A DNA stretch of 64,000 nt from Paenibacillus planticolens. GTDB lineage: Bacteria > Bacillota > Bacilli > Paenibacillales > NBRC-103111. Below the pieces are notes generated by a model. It was given only the letters and a program-made list of their open reading frames with translations. It had not been told where the DNA came from and made no database searches. The DNA lies in NCBI RefSeq assembly GCF_013141725.1, contig NZ_WHNZ01000017.1, positions 186,001-250,000 on the forward strand, given 5' to 3'. Shown piece after piece: positions 8,422-19,927 of the stretch. Position numbers and translations under genes: made by a program. The number at the start of each line of letters is the position of its first letter. The stretch's first letter is position 1.

Positions 8422-10236
8422 TTAGTTAAGTTGGGAAGCCAGCTTTAAGGTTACTCCGGTGCCTGCCCCTTTTTTACTTTCAATACTGAATTGAAACTTT
8501 TCTCCGTACCGAATTGTGTATCTCGCGTACACGTTCTGAACGCCAATGCCGCCACTTGCGGCAGACAGCTTATATTCCTCTTGATAGAGCGGTTGTCTGA
8601 GCGATGCAAGAATCTGCTCCAGCCGGTTCTCCGAGATGCCGACCCCATCGTCTTGGACTTGGATATATACCCAGTCATCTTCCTTCCAAGCCTTCAGGTG
8701 AATCGTGCCCTTGCCTCTTTTGCGTTCGATACCGTGAAATACCGCATTTTCTACTAGGGGCTGCAGCGTCATTTTTAACATAGGATAATTGTACAGGTCT
8801 TCTTCGATCTCTACGTGATAGTCGATTTTCCCCTCAAAACGAATGCTCTGGATGTTGATATACGCATCAATCTGCACGAGTTCTTCCTGCAGTGTGACGA
8901 TTTCATCGGTATTTTTCGTGTTATAGCGGAACATATCGGCTAGAGACTGCGCCATTTGGCCAATTTGCTCCACATCGTGGTAATCGGCCATCGCTTTAAT
9001 GCTATCGAGCGTGTTGTATAAGAAATGAGGGTTAATCTGCGAGTAGAGCATCGCCAGCTCCATCTGCTGCAGCTTAATTTGATACACATACTTCGTTTCG
9101 ATCTGCTTCTGCAGCTCATCCTGCATAGCGTTGAAATTCATAGCGATCCGGCCAATCTCATCTTTTCGTTTAATATCCACCCTAACGGAGAAATCCCCGC
9201 GTTTAATGTGGTTTACCGTTTTATATAGATTAAGAATCGGATTGGTAATACTTCTTCCGAACAGCAGGGAGAGGATCGCCGTCACCAAAAAAGCGGCCAA
9301 AGCCGTCCAAACGGCTGTCGTTTTGATGGAATCAAGCGAACTGAAGATTTCTTTTTTGGGCATGATGAGCACCGTTTTCCAATTGGAATACGTTGAGCGG
9401 GTGTACGAAACAAGCATCGTCTGATCGCCGCTGCCCGTCCAAAACTTACCGTTGTCCCCTTTGATCTGGGCTAGCGTTTGCGCATCGATGGCAGCTGCTT
9501 GCCCTTCTCCCGAGTCGAATATCGGATTATTAATCTCATTCAAAATAAGAAAACGGCTGTTCTTCGTCAGATCCGCACGTTGACCGATCCCTTTGAACAG
9601 ACCGTAATTATAGTCGGCACGTACCACAATAAACCCGATCGGATTTGAAAAATCGCGAATCAGCATCGAGGTCGAATACGCTGTTGCACTCTCATCCTGA
9701 CCGCTGGCCTGCGGGGGGCTGAAGAAATTCACAAGCCCGTCTTTGGCGACAGTTTGCTTAAACCATTCGGCGTTCAGCACCTGGCTCGCGCTGCCAGACG
9801 AGCTATTGTCCGAGGAGTTGAGCAGCTCCCCATTGCTGTAATAAATCTGAAAACGGATGAAGTCCGGAATCGGCGTAATGTTAAAGCTTTTCAAAAACAG
9901 ATCCCCAAGCTTCTGGCGAAAAAGAAACTTGTTCTGGCTGTCCATAGCCGGGTACGCATTAATATTGTCAATGTACTCCTGATTGTAATAGGGGGCGAGA
10001 AGCAGATTTCTTTTATTATGAAAATCGTTATCCATGTTAAACTCGATCTGCCGGACGATTTGAGCGCTGGCCGTCTCCACGCGTTCCGCCATGGAATTGT
10101 ATGAGATGTAGAATGAAGCGGTACCGATCAATGTAATGCAGAAAAGGATGATGACAAAATAACTTAACAGCAGCATCGTACGAATTCTCGGAAATAGAGC
10201 CTCTAGCTTCTTTCTTAAGCTTTCCATCCAACGCAT
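8422..10236 (-). CDS. YesM-type sensor histidine kinase
   Basis: About 604 residues from the ATG at 10236, which has GAGAGGCGGG upstream; a longer frame to 10305 adds 23 unlikely residues. Order: a transmembrane helix (about 20-40), an extracellular sensing region of about 270 residues, a second transmembrane helix, a HAMP domain (SITNPILNLYKTVNHIKRGD), then a His_kinase domain with the phosphorylated histidine in QINPHFLYNTLDSIKAM and an ATPase domain with LQPLVENAVFHGI and DDGVGI. This is the LytS/YesM class that signals to YesN-type AraC regulators. Its presumed partner lies downstream at 3578-5143. It probably senses an extracellular oligosaccharide or the loaded binding protein. Confidence 0.93.
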   Translation of the reverse strand: MRWMESLRKKLEALFPRIRTMLLLSYFVIILFCITLIGTASFYISYNSMAERVETASAQIVRQIEFNMDNDFHNKRNLLLAPYYNQEYIDNINAYPAMDSQNKFLFRQKLGDLFLKSFNITPIPDFIRFQIYYSNGELLNSSDNSSSGSASQVLNAEWFKQTVAKDGLVNFFSPPQASGQDESATAYSTSMLIRDFSNPIGFIVVRADYNYGLFKGIGQRADLTKNSRFLILNEINNPIFDSGEGQAAAIDAQTLAQIKGDNGKFWTGSGDQTMLVSYTRSTYSNWKTVLIMPKKEIFSSLDSIKTTAVWTALAAFLVTAILSLLFGRSITNPILNLYKTVNHIKRGDFSVRVDIKRKDEIGRIAMNFNAMQDELQKQIETKYVYQIKLQQMELAMLYSQINPHFLYNTLDSIKAMADYHDVEQIGQMAQSLADMFRYNTKNTDEIVTLQEELVQIDAYINIQSIRFEGKIDYHVEIEEDLYNYPMLKMTLQPLVENAVFHGIERKRGKGTIHLKAWKEDDWVYIQVQDDGVGISENRLEQILASLRQPLYQEEYKLSAASGGIGVQNVYARYTIRYGEKFQFSIESKKGAGTGVTLKLASQLN

Positions 10237-10338
10237 TCTGAAGCCCGCCTCTCTTTCTATGCGAAAACAGCCGGAGCCAGATGGAAGGAAGCGCTGCCCG
10301 CTCACCCTCTATCCGATTCCGGTCTGTTTGACTTGCCT

Positions 10339-12945
10339 TTAGTTTAGCATAGAAACGCTTTCAAACACATAACTTCCTGAACCTACCTTATGCACGGAGG
10401 CGGTTGGGCCCGGCACATGAATGGTTGCCGTCGTATTGGCGGGCACTACTACTTGAAGACGGAAATCCCCCGCCTCCGATAGACTCCACTCTACCTTGAC
10501 GCACCCATACAGCGATTCATAGCTTGCCTTCACCCAGCTCAAATTTCCGCCCGGCTTTGGCCTTATAATCACATGCTGAAAACCGGGCTTCTGAGGATCC
10601 GCTTCAATGCCAGCCATATACCGGAACATCCACTCGCCGACAGAGCCAAGAGAGTAGTGATTGAAAGAATTCATCGAAGGCGTCTGGAAGCCTTGCTCTT
10701 CCGTCCATCCATCCCAGCGTTCCCAGATTGTGGTCGCTCCGTGTTTGATGGAATACATCCAAGACGGGAACGCCTCCTGCGTCAGCAGCTTGTATGCGAC
10801 ATCCAGGCTGCCGTTGTCCGTCAGCGCCGGCAATAAGTAGCCTACGCCCAGGAAGCCCGTCGACAACCGGTCGCCACGTCCATGGATGTCAGCCACAAGA
10901 TGCTCGAGCGCTTGTTTGCGCAGCTCTTCCGTTAAGAGTCCGAATTTCAGAGCTAAGACGTAAACCGTTTGCGTATCGCCGTGAATTCGTCCGTCTTCCG
11001 TGACAAAAGCGTTGCGGAACGCCCTAGCGATATCGTCAAACAAGGCTTGGTACTCATTCGCGTCTTCGGTTTTGCCCAGCACATCGGCAATTTGGGCAAG
11101 CAGCTTCGTGCTGTAAGCAAAATAAGCGGTTGCGAGCACTTCGTTCGGCGTATCAGCCCCAATCGACAGCCAGTCGGCGTAATTGGCATAATCTGGACGC
11201 ACCAGTTCATCTGTAGTGTTTCTCAAATAGTGCACCCATTTAACCATGGCGTCATAATGGGTTTCGAGAATGCGAACATCCCCGTACATCAAATAAACCG
11301 TCCACGGAATAATAACGCCGGCATCTCCCCAACCGGAGTTGTCCGGGGCGAACCAATTCAGCCTCGTGTTCCAGTTTTTATGGCGAATCCAGCCCGCATC
11401 CGGTGCCACATCGGTAAAAGCGCCCGACGGCTGCTGACAATCCACCATATCCCATACATATTTGCTGAAAAATCGCGACACGTCCATATTGTAAGCTGCT
11501 GTACGAGCGAATATTTGCGCATCCCCTGTCCAGCCAAGCCGCTCATCCCGCTGCGGACAATCCGTCGGCACCGACAGGAAGTTTCCGCGCTGTCCCCATG
11601 TAATGTTGGCGTACAGCTGGTTCACCATCGCATTCGATGTCTCGAGCGAACCTGCGACCGGCGTATCCGAATGGACGACTTTCCCTGTAATCGTGTCGAG
11701 ATCAGGCTCTCCGGGGTATCCGAGCAGCTCCACATAACGGAAGCCGTGGAACGTAAAATGCGGCTCATAGCTCTCCTGCCCTTCTCCCTTCAGGATATAG
11801 TGATCCTGCTGGCATGCTTCGCGTAAGTTATCCACATATACTGTACCGTCGGGGTTCAGCATCTCCGCATGACTTAATGTGATCATCGTGCCACGAGGAC
11901 CTTGCACCTTCACGGCTGTCCAACCGACCATATTCTGGCCCATATCATAGATATAGGTACCCGTTGCTGTCTTCTTTAGGCTAATCGGTTTTAGCGTTTG
12001 CGTAATACGGATCGGAGGTTCTACCGCAGCCACCAGAAGTCCGTTATACCCGGAGCGAACATCCGGCGCTTCCCAAGACGAATCATCGTAGCCGGGCTCG
12101 TGCCATCCGGTAAGCTCCTCTCTCGCATCGTACGCTTCCCCTTTGATCATATCGGAATATTGAATCGGCCCCCGGCTCGTCATCCACGAATTATCCGTGA
12201 TGATAGTTTCCTGCGTTCCATCCTCATAGTCCAAGCTTACCTGCATGAGGAAAAAGGGTCTTTCTCCGTAAACTTTATCACCGAGAAATCCGACCGTTCC
12301 CGCATACCAGCCGTCTCCCAAAATAACGCCAAACGCATTGTCGCCAGCCTTCAGCTTGGCTGTCAGATCGACAGCTTGAACCTGTACGCGGATATTATAA
12401 TCCGTCCATCCCGGGGCAAAGCGGTCGCCGACTCGCCCCCCGTTCACATACAAATCATAAACGCCTAATGCTGTCGCATACGCAATAGCCCGCCGCACCT
12501 TTTTCTTGACCCCAAACGTTTTTCTAAAATACGGCGAAGGCTGCATGAGAGCGCCCGGCTCGGATTTGCGTCCGATCCACTGAGCTTTCCATTCGCCTCG
12601 CGACAAAATCCCCATCATCCAATACGCCGTTTCGCTCCATTCGGATACCTCGCCGGCGCCGTCCCAGATGCGTACTTTCCAATAATATTCCCCTTGGGAT
12701 TGAAGCGTTTTACCCTCGTACTGCACATGCGTTGAAGCGTTCGAGCTTACTTTGCCGCTGTCCCACATATCCGCTTGGCCGCTCTCAAGCCTATCCCGGG
12801 ATGAAGCCACCATAATGTGATAGGCGCTTTGCACTGCCCCTTCGCTATCGGCGAGCAATTGCCAGAAAAACCGGGGCTTCAGGACATCAAGGCCAATTGG
12901 ATTCGTCAAATATTCGGTTTTACATGCTGCAACTCGTGTCGTCAT
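10339..12945 (-). CDS. GH78 alpha-L-rhamnosidase
   Basis: An 868-residue cytoplasmic glycosidase that removes terminal alpha-L-rhamnose. The ATG at 12945 is chosen because GGAGGG sits ahead of it; the in-frame ATG five codons upstream overlaps that site. N-terminal beta-sandwich domains include a Fn3-like module (FFWQLLADSEGAVQSAYHI). The (alpha/alpha)6 barrel has the GH78 signature VPTDCPQRDERLGWTGDAQI, containing the catalytic acid region, and GATTIWERWDGW with the likely general base Glu. The C-terminal domain (VIIRPKPGGNLSWVKASYES) is typical. It starts 16 bases after the end of the beta-galactosidase gene. No signal peptide is seen, so the substrate is imported first. Confidence 0.93.
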   Translation of the reverse strand: MTTRVAACKTEYLTNPIGLDVLKPRFFWQLLADSEGAVQSAYHIMVASSRDRLESGQADMWDSGKVSSNASTHVQYEGKTLQSQGEYYWKVRIWDGAGEVSEWSETAYWMMGILSRGEWKAQWIGRKSEPGALMQPSPYFRKTFGVKKKVRRAIAYATALGVYDLYVNGGRVGDRFAPGWTDYNIRVQVQAVDLTAKLKAGDNAFGVILGDGWYAGTVGFLGDKVYGERPFFLMQVSLDYEDGTQETIITDNSWMTSRGPIQYSDMIKGEAYDAREELTGWHEPGYDDSSWEAPDVRSGYNGLLVAAVEPPIRITQTLKPISLKKTATGTYIYDMGQNMVGWTAVKVQGPRGTMITLSHAEMLNPDGTVYVDNLREACQQDHYILKGEGQESYEPHFTFHGFRYVELLGYPGEPDLDTITGKVVHSDTPVAGSLETSNAMVNQLYANITWGQRGNFLSVPTDCPQRDERLGWTGDAQIFARTAAYNMDVSRFFSKYVWDMVDCQQPSGAFTDVAPDAGWIRHKNWNTRLNWFAPDNSGWGDAGVIIPWTVYLMYGDVRILETHYDAMVKWVHYLRNTTDELVRPDYANYADWLSIGADTPNEVLATAYFAYSTKLLAQIADVLGKTEDANEYQALFDDIARAFRNAFVTEDGRIHGDTQTVYVLALKFGLLTEELRKQALEHLVADIHGRGDRLSTGFLGVGYLLPALTDNGSLDVAYKLLTQEAFPSWMYSIKHGATTIWERWDGWTEEQGFQTPSMNSFNHYSLGSVGEWMFRYMAGIEADPQKPGFQHVIIRPKPGGNLSWVKASYESLYGCVKVEWSLSEAGDFRLQVVVPANTTATIHVPGPTASVHKVGSGSYVFESVSMLN

Positions 12946-12960
12946 TAGATAACCCTCCAT

Positions 12961-16050
<3,090 letters not shown>

Positions 16051-16176
16051 CTAGCATAGTCTACGAATAGGGAGGGTGAACATTCAAAAATCCGACTATT
16101 TTTGTTGTGAAAACTGTGCTGACACAGGTCGGTGTTTTTGAATCAACTTGAAATTAGCGGGAGAATTCCGGTACAA

Positions 16177-16215
16177 AAAAAAGACGATCACATCTCAGAT
16201 GTAATCGTCTTTTCT
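16177..16215 (-). terminator. Rho-independent terminator after the LLM oxidoreductase gene
   Basis: On the minus strand AAAAGACGATTACATCT, a GAG loop and the matching arm form a near-perfect 17-bp stem followed by a run of eight T. It ends transcription of the gene at 16224 before the sugar operon begins. Confidence 0.93.
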
Positions 16216-16223
16216 CCAGTAGC

Positions 16224-17285
16224 CTACGGCGTCGCTTCGTTCTCCGCTTCCCATTTCGCTACTTCTTCCCGTACACGCGGTGCCACCTCTGTGCCCAACA
16301 GCCGGATGGCCTTCATCACATCTTCATGCGGCATCGAGCCTACAGGCACGTGCATCATAAACCGTGTGATACCAACGTTTTTTCGCAAATGAACGATCTT
16401 CTGGGCAACGGTCTCCGGATCCCCTACGTACAAGGCGCCATCGAAGCTCCGCGCCGCATCAAAGCTGGACCGGTCGTACCTCCCCCAACCACGCTCGCGC
16501 GCCAGCACGTTCATAACTTGCTGCGTTGGAGGGAAGAACTTGTCGGCAGCCACCTGCGTATCCTCCGCTAAGAAACCATGGGAGTGCGAGGCAACCGGCA
16601 GCTTCGAGACATCATGGCCGGCGCGTGCCGCCGCTTGCTTATAAAGCTTCACGAGCGGTGCGAACTGAACCGGGCTCCCGCCAATGATGGCAAGAACAAG
16701 CGGCAAACCGAGCATACCAGCACGGATGACAGACTGGGTATTTCCACCGCTGCCAATCCAGATCGGCAATGGATTTTGAACCGGGCGGGGATAGATGCCC
16801 AGATTATGAATAGGCGCCCGATGTTTGCCTTGCCAACTCACCTTTTCGGACTGCTGCAAGGTCAACAATAAGTCCAGCTTCTCATCGAAGAGCTCGTCAT
16901 AGTCATTCAAATCATAGCCAAACAACGGGAAGGATTCGATAAAAGAGCCGCGGCCCGCCATAATCTCCGCACGTCCGTTCGAGAGTCCGTCCAATGTAGC
17001 AAAATCCTGAAACACCCGCACGGGATCATCCGAGGATAGAACCGTAACCGCACTGGTCAGCCTGATCGTTTTCGTCTGCATAGCCGCAGCGGCCAGCAGC
17101 ACGGCAGGCGATGACGCCGCAAAATCTTGACGATGATGCTCGCCTACCCCGTACACGTCCAATCCTACTTCATCCGCTAAAACAATTTCCTCCACCACTT
17201 CGCGCAAACGCTGCGCATGGCTGATCACCTCGCCCGTTTGGGGGTCCGGCGTTGTCTCTACAAAGGTCGTAATTCCTATCTCCAC
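16224..17285 (-). CDS. LLM-class flavin-dependent oxidoreductase
   Basis: A 353-residue luciferase-like monooxygenase family protein with a single TIM-barrel fold. Typical family segments are MEIGITTFVET at the start, the GVGEHHRQDFAASSPAVLLAAAA stretch and RAEIMAGRGSF, with a C-terminal segment (GDPETVAQKIVHLRKNVGITRFMMH) seen in the alkanal-monooxygenase-like subgroup. The start is GTG at 17285 with AGGAGG eight bases upstream. Members use reduced FMN or F420; the substrate is unknown and neighbours give no clue. It has its own terminator and stands alone between the tRNA genes and the sugar operon. Confidence 0.88.
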   Translation of the reverse strand: MEIGITTFVETTPDPQTGEVISHAQRLREVVEEIVLADEVGLDVYGVGEHHRQDFAASSPAVLLAAAAMQTKTIRLTSAVTVLSSDDPVRVFQDFATLDGLSNGRAEIMAGRGSFIESFPLFGYDLNDYDELFDEKLDLLLTLQQSEKVSWQGKHRAPIHNLGIYPRPVQNPLPIWIGSGGNTQSVIRAGMLGLPLVLAIIGGSPVQFAPLVKLYKQAAARAGHDVSKLPVASHSHGFLAEDTQVAADKFFPPTQQVMNVLARERGWGRYDRSSFDAARSFDGALYVGDPETVAQKIVHLRKNVGITRFMMHVPVGSMPHEDVMKAIRLLGTEVAPRVREEVAKWEAENEATP

Positions 17286-17400
17286 TTGCTATTCCTCCTA
17301 GCTCAAAGCAGGTTATCTTATCATGGCTCATGCTTATATTTTGTACTTTTCGGCCAACGATTACAAGTTATCGGGACGTGACCTAACGACTCGAATATGC

Positions 17401-17444
17401 AAAAAACCTTTAATTCCACTATAATAGCGGAATTAAAGGTTCTC
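17401..17444 (-). terminator. Terminator of the tRNA-Glu/tRNA-Leu transcript
   Basis: On the minus strand AACCTTTAATTCCGC, a short loop and GGAATTAAAGGTT form a strong hairpin followed by TTTTTT, 17 bases after the tRNA-Leu gene. Confidence 0.93.
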
Positions 17445-17460
17445 TTGTCATAACTTGGGA

Positions 17461-17542
17461 TGCGGTCGGAGGGATTTGAACCCTCACGCCTTGTGAGCGC
17501 CACCCCCTCAAGATGGTGTGTCTGCCGTTCCACCACGACCGC
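17461..17542 (-). tRNA. tRNA-Leu (anticodon GAG)
   Basis: An 82-base tRNA with acceptor stem GCGGTCG/CGACCGC and discriminator A. The anticodon stem CCATC/GGTGG encloses the loop TTGAGGG, giving anticodon GAG (codon CUC). It has a long variable arm as in class II tRNAs and the TpsiC sequence GGGTTCAAATCCC. The CCA end is not encoded. It is cotranscribed after tRNA-Glu. Confidence 0.95.
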
Positions 17543-17559
17543 ATAAGAGGATAAATAAC

Positions 17560-17631
17560 TGACCCGTAGGGGACTCGAACCCCTGTTACCTCCGTGAAAG
17601 GGAGGTGTCTTAACCACTTGACCAACGGGCC
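17560..17631 (-). tRNA. tRNA-Glu (anticodon TTC)
   Basis: A 72-base tRNA with acceptor stem GGCCCGT/ACGGGTC (one G-U pair), the anticodon loop CTTTCAC giving TTC, and the TpsiC arm AGGGGTTCGAGTCCCCT. The discriminator base is A and CCA is not encoded. It is the first gene of the two-tRNA transcript. Confidence 0.96.
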
Positions 17632-17676
17632 GCGAATGTCTTTAAGCTTGTGCAGCCCTTTTTGACGACAATTGTT

Positions 17677-17705
17677 ATTATAAGGGATGAGTTCATAATT
17701 GACAA
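17677..17705 (-). promoter_or_regulatory. Sigma-A promoter of the tRNA-Glu/tRNA-Leu operon
   Basis: On the minus strand TTGTCA (17705 to 17700), a 17-base spacer and a perfect TATAAT (17682 to 17677) lie about 45 bases before tRNA-Glu. The complementary strand of the -35 region reads TTGACA and may belong to a divergent corA promoter. Confidence 0.85.
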
Positions 17706-17777
17706 GTGCAAAATCTGGAACACAAGCGGACAAATATGGTATGCTGAAACCAATTCATCCTAACCGAGGTGTTTGGT

Positions 17778-18716
17778 TTGCCGTCCATGCTCATTTATGA
17801 ATCCACACATGCTGCAGTCCACGAGGAAGAGGCACGCGTTCCTGCCTCAAACGAAGTCGTTTGGGTGCGAATGGAGAACCCATCGCCGGATGAAGTCAAA
17901 CATGTCCTAGGCGACATATTCAAGTGCCACCCGCTCCTCGTTGAAGATGCCATCAAGCTCAATCAACGACCGAAGATGGATATGTATAAAGAGCATGTCT
18001 TCCTTACTTTCTTTGCCGTATCCGAGGAGCTGGAGCCGCAGGAAATTGCGATTGTCATCGGCTCGAATTTCGTTATTACCGTCTACAAAAATAATCTACC
18101 TTTCATGGATCAACTCTACCACACATGTCAAAAGGTCCCTGAACGGCTAAGTCACCCTGGCGCTATTCTGCATGCCATTCTGGACCGCTGTGTCGACGAT
18201 TACTCCATCATCGTGGAGCATCTGGACGACCGCCTGGACAGCATGGAACAGGCTGTGTATAATGACCCTTCGATTCGCATCGCCCAGGACATTTTCCAGC
18301 TAAAAAGGATGATGCATCAAATACGCCGCGTCATCGTCGACGAAAGAATAACGCTAACGGCAATCGCGCACCATTCATTCCCCTACACTCGTGACGAAGA
18401 TGACGTATACTTCCTGGATATCATGGACCATATCACACGTGTCGTAGATTCACTGGATATTTTTCGCGAATCGCTCACTGGGCTGCTGGAGCTCCAAATG
18501 AGCATGAAGTCCGACCGAATGAATGAAATTATGAAAACATTGACGGTTTTCAGTACGATTTTTTTACCGCTAACTTTTATTGTCGGCTTATATGGCATGA
18601 ATTTCAAAGATATTCCCGAGCTAAACTGGGACAATGGCTACGTGTACGTCTGGATTCTGATGATCGGCATCAGCGCCTTGATGTGGTACTTTTTTAAGCG
18701 CAAGCGTTGGTTCTAA
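17778..18716 (+). CDS. corA: CorA-family magnesium/divalent cation transporter
   Basis: About 312 residues. The large cytoplasmic alpha/beta N-terminal domain contains long helices, and two transmembrane helices sit at the C terminus. The first helix ends with the selectivity signature YGMNFKDIPEL, and the protein ends with the basic KRKRW tail expected of CorA. The likely start is TTG at 17778, six bases after GAGGTG; GTG at 17769 would overlap that site and ATG at 17787 is 15 bases away. CorA forms a pentameric channel for Mg2+ (also Co2+, Ni2+) in the cell membrane. It is divergent from the tRNA operon. Confidence 0.92.
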   Translation: MPSMLIYESTHAAVHEEEARVPASNEVVWVRMENPSPDEVKHVLGDIFKCHPLLVEDAIKLNQRPKMDMYKEHVFLTFFAVSEELEPQEIAIVIGSNFVITVYKNNLPFMDQLYHTCQKVPERLSHPGAILHAILDRCVDDYSIIVEHLDDRLDSMEQAVYNDPSIRIAQDIFQLKRMMHQIRRVIVDERITLTAIAHHSFPYTRDEDDVYFLDIMDHITRVVDSLDIFRESLTGLLELQMSMKSDRMNEIMKTLTVFSTIFLPLTFIVGLYGMNFKDIPELNWDNGYVYVWILMIGISALMWYFFKRKRWF

Positions 18717-18793
18717 CTTTGGAAACGAAGGGCATCCCACATGTCAACATCGCAGAGGTGCCTACTCTCCCTAAAGATCCGCCCCCCGGCTTA

Positions 18794-18983
18794 GGGGAAC
18801 TTGAGTCCCTTATTTTGGCGAAAAGTAGAATTTCTGAAGGCGGAGGGGAACTGCAGGGTCTTATTTCACCTCAAACCGTCCAAATATTTGTCCCGATTGC
18901 GATATAGCGGACCGTAGTTCCCTTTCCCTCGCTCAGAAAGCTGTTTCTGGAAAAATAGCGCCCTGTAGTTCCCCCTCCGCCTC
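18794..18983. repeat. Mirror-arranged repeat cluster (GGGGAACT...TATTT), four copies
   Basis: Two direct copies of a 23-base unit (GGGGAACTTGAGTCCCTTAT at 18794 and GGGGAACTGCAGGGTCTTAT at 18845) are followed by two inverted copies (18901-18927 and 18952-18983, reading AGCGCCCTGTAGTTCCCCCT on the plus strand). The core spacing is exactly 51 bases within each pair, so the cluster is a large inverted repeat around about 18885. It lies in the non-coding region after corA; an overlapping open frame starting at 18707 is not a convincing gene. Confidence 0.8.
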
Positions 18984-18985
18984 AC

Positions 18986-19010
18986 CTCATCTCATCTCAT
19001 CTCATCTCAA
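18986..19010. repeat. CTCAT pentanucleotide tandem repeat
   Basis: Four perfect CTCAT units and one CTCAA unit directly follow the mirror repeat cluster. Non-coding. Confidence 0.9.
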
Positions 19011-19055
19011 CTCACCTGCCCGAGACCATTGAAGCCCACCATCACCCCAAAACAA

Positions 19056-19102
19056 GAAAAAAATAAGCTCAAACGGCGTAAACGCCATTTGAGCTTATTT
19101 TC
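19056..19102 (-). terminator. Terminator of the tRNA-Asn/tRNA-Ser transcript (bidirectional)
   Basis: A long hairpin (AAATAAGCTCAAACGGCG, loop, CGCCATTTGAGCTTATTT) with T-rich flanks on both sides. On the minus strand it lies just after tRNA-Ser and ends in TTTTTTT; on the plus strand it could stop transcription leaving corA. Confidence 0.9.
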
Positions 19103-19111
19103 AATTCAGTA

Positions 19112-19200
19112 CGGAGAGAGAGGGATTCGAACCCTCGCACCGCTTACGCAGTCTAACCCCTTAGCAGAGGGTCCCCTTATAGCCACTTGGGTATCTCTCC
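19112..19200 (-). tRNA. tRNA-Ser (anticodon GCT)
   Basis: An 89-base class II tRNA. The acceptor stem is GGAGAGA/TCTCTCC with discriminator G, the anticodon loop CTGCTAA gives GCT (codons AGC/AGU), a long variable arm is present and the TpsiC arm is GAGGGTTCGAATCCCTC. CCA is not encoded. It follows tRNA-Asn in the same direction. Confidence 0.96.
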
Positions 19201-19207
19201 AAACATA

Positions 19208-19283
19208 TGGCTCCCCGAACAGGACTCGAACCTGTGACAACTCGATTAACAGTCGAGTGCTCTACCAACTGAGCTATCAGGGA
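19208..19283 (-). tRNA. tRNA-Asn (anticodon GTT), CCA encoded
   Basis: A 76-base tRNA including an encoded CCA at 19210 to 19208. The acceptor stem is TCCCTGA/TCGGGGA, the D arm TAGCTCAGTTGGTAGAGCA, the anticodon loop CTGTTAA gives GTT, and the TpsiC arm is ACAGGTTCGAGTCCTGT. It is the first gene of the Asn-Ser pair. Confidence 0.96.
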
Positions 19284-19302
19284 ATGAATAAGTTTAATTT
19301 TA

Positions 19303-19776
19303 TTATGAAGGCGCTTGTAAGTCAAGTGTATACGATTTCAATTTTCCCTTGCATTTTCCACAGGCATATTTGCGGACATCCACTTTACGCTTGCGGTAGT
19401 ACTCGGTTTTGCAATTGACGCATTCCAGGCGGTATTTAAAAGCTCTTTTCTGACGTGCCTGCGGCAGCGATTTGCAGAAGCGGGTACCTCCGACCTGCGC
19501 CAGCAGCGTTTTGAAATCATGATCGCGATGCTGGTAGCCCCGTTTTAAAATATGCAAATGATAATGGCAAAGTTCGTGCTTAATGATTTTCTCAATTTCA
19601 TCCCGGCCAAATGTTTCCCACTGCATCCAAGAGATTTCGATATCGTGGGATTTTGTAAAATAGCGCCCGCCCGTCGACCTCAATCTTCGGTTAAAACGTG
19701 CCTGATGAACAAACGGCCTGCCAAACGAAGCCAAAGAAATCTGCTCAATCCACTGCTGCAGCTCCCGATCCTCCAT
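19303..19776 (-). CDS. SprT-like zinc metalloprotease-fold protein
   Basis: A 157-residue SprT-family protein. The metal-binding motif is IIKHELCHYH (HExxH) at about residues 66-75, and a C-terminal zinc-ribbon follows with YRLECVNCKTEYYRKRKVD and YACGKCKGKL, giving four cysteines. It corresponds to the B. subtilis YdcK/SprT-like family. Related SPRTN proteases cut DNA-protein crosslinks, but the role of the bacterial short form is not settled. It is a single gene ending 20 bases from tRNA-Asn. An inverted repeat (AGTTTTC TTTA GAAAACT, 19791-19808) lies just upstream of its start. Confidence 0.9.
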   Translation of the reverse strand: MEDRELQQWIEQISLASFGRPFVHQARFNRRLRSTGGRYFTKSHDIEISWMQWETFGRDEIEKIIKHELCHYHLHILKRGYQHRDHDFKTLLAQVGGTRFCKSLPQARQKRAFKYRLECVNCKTEYYRKRKVDVRKYACGKCKGKLKSYTLDLQAPS

Positions 19777-19843
19777 CCCCTACGCTCCTTACAGTTTTCT
19801 TTAGAAAACTTGCCTCGTAAGCATTGCTTAGACAAGTTCTCAC

Positions 19844-19873
19844 TTGAATTTGTACCGTATGTACGGCTATACT
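19844..19873 (+). promoter_or_regulatory. Promoter with an embedded palindrome, upstream of the 117-residue protein
   Basis: TTGAAT (19844-19849), an 18-base spacer and TATACT (19868-19873) make a good sigma-A promoter reading rightward. The spacer contains the inverted repeat CCGTATGTACGG (19855-19866), well placed for a repressor site. Confidence 0.6.
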
Positions 19874-19927
19874 GTCAAGTAGAAAAGAAAGAACGAAAGC
19901 TTTCCACAGAAAGGATTGAACAATCAT

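Noticed and set aside
18707..18907. 66-codon frame after corA
   Set aside because: It overlaps the corA end and the mirror repeat cluster, has no ribosome binding site and reads through repeats.
18986..19010. CTCAT repeat as a CRISPR or binding array
   Set aside because: The units are five bases and directly adjacent, so it is a simple microsatellite.
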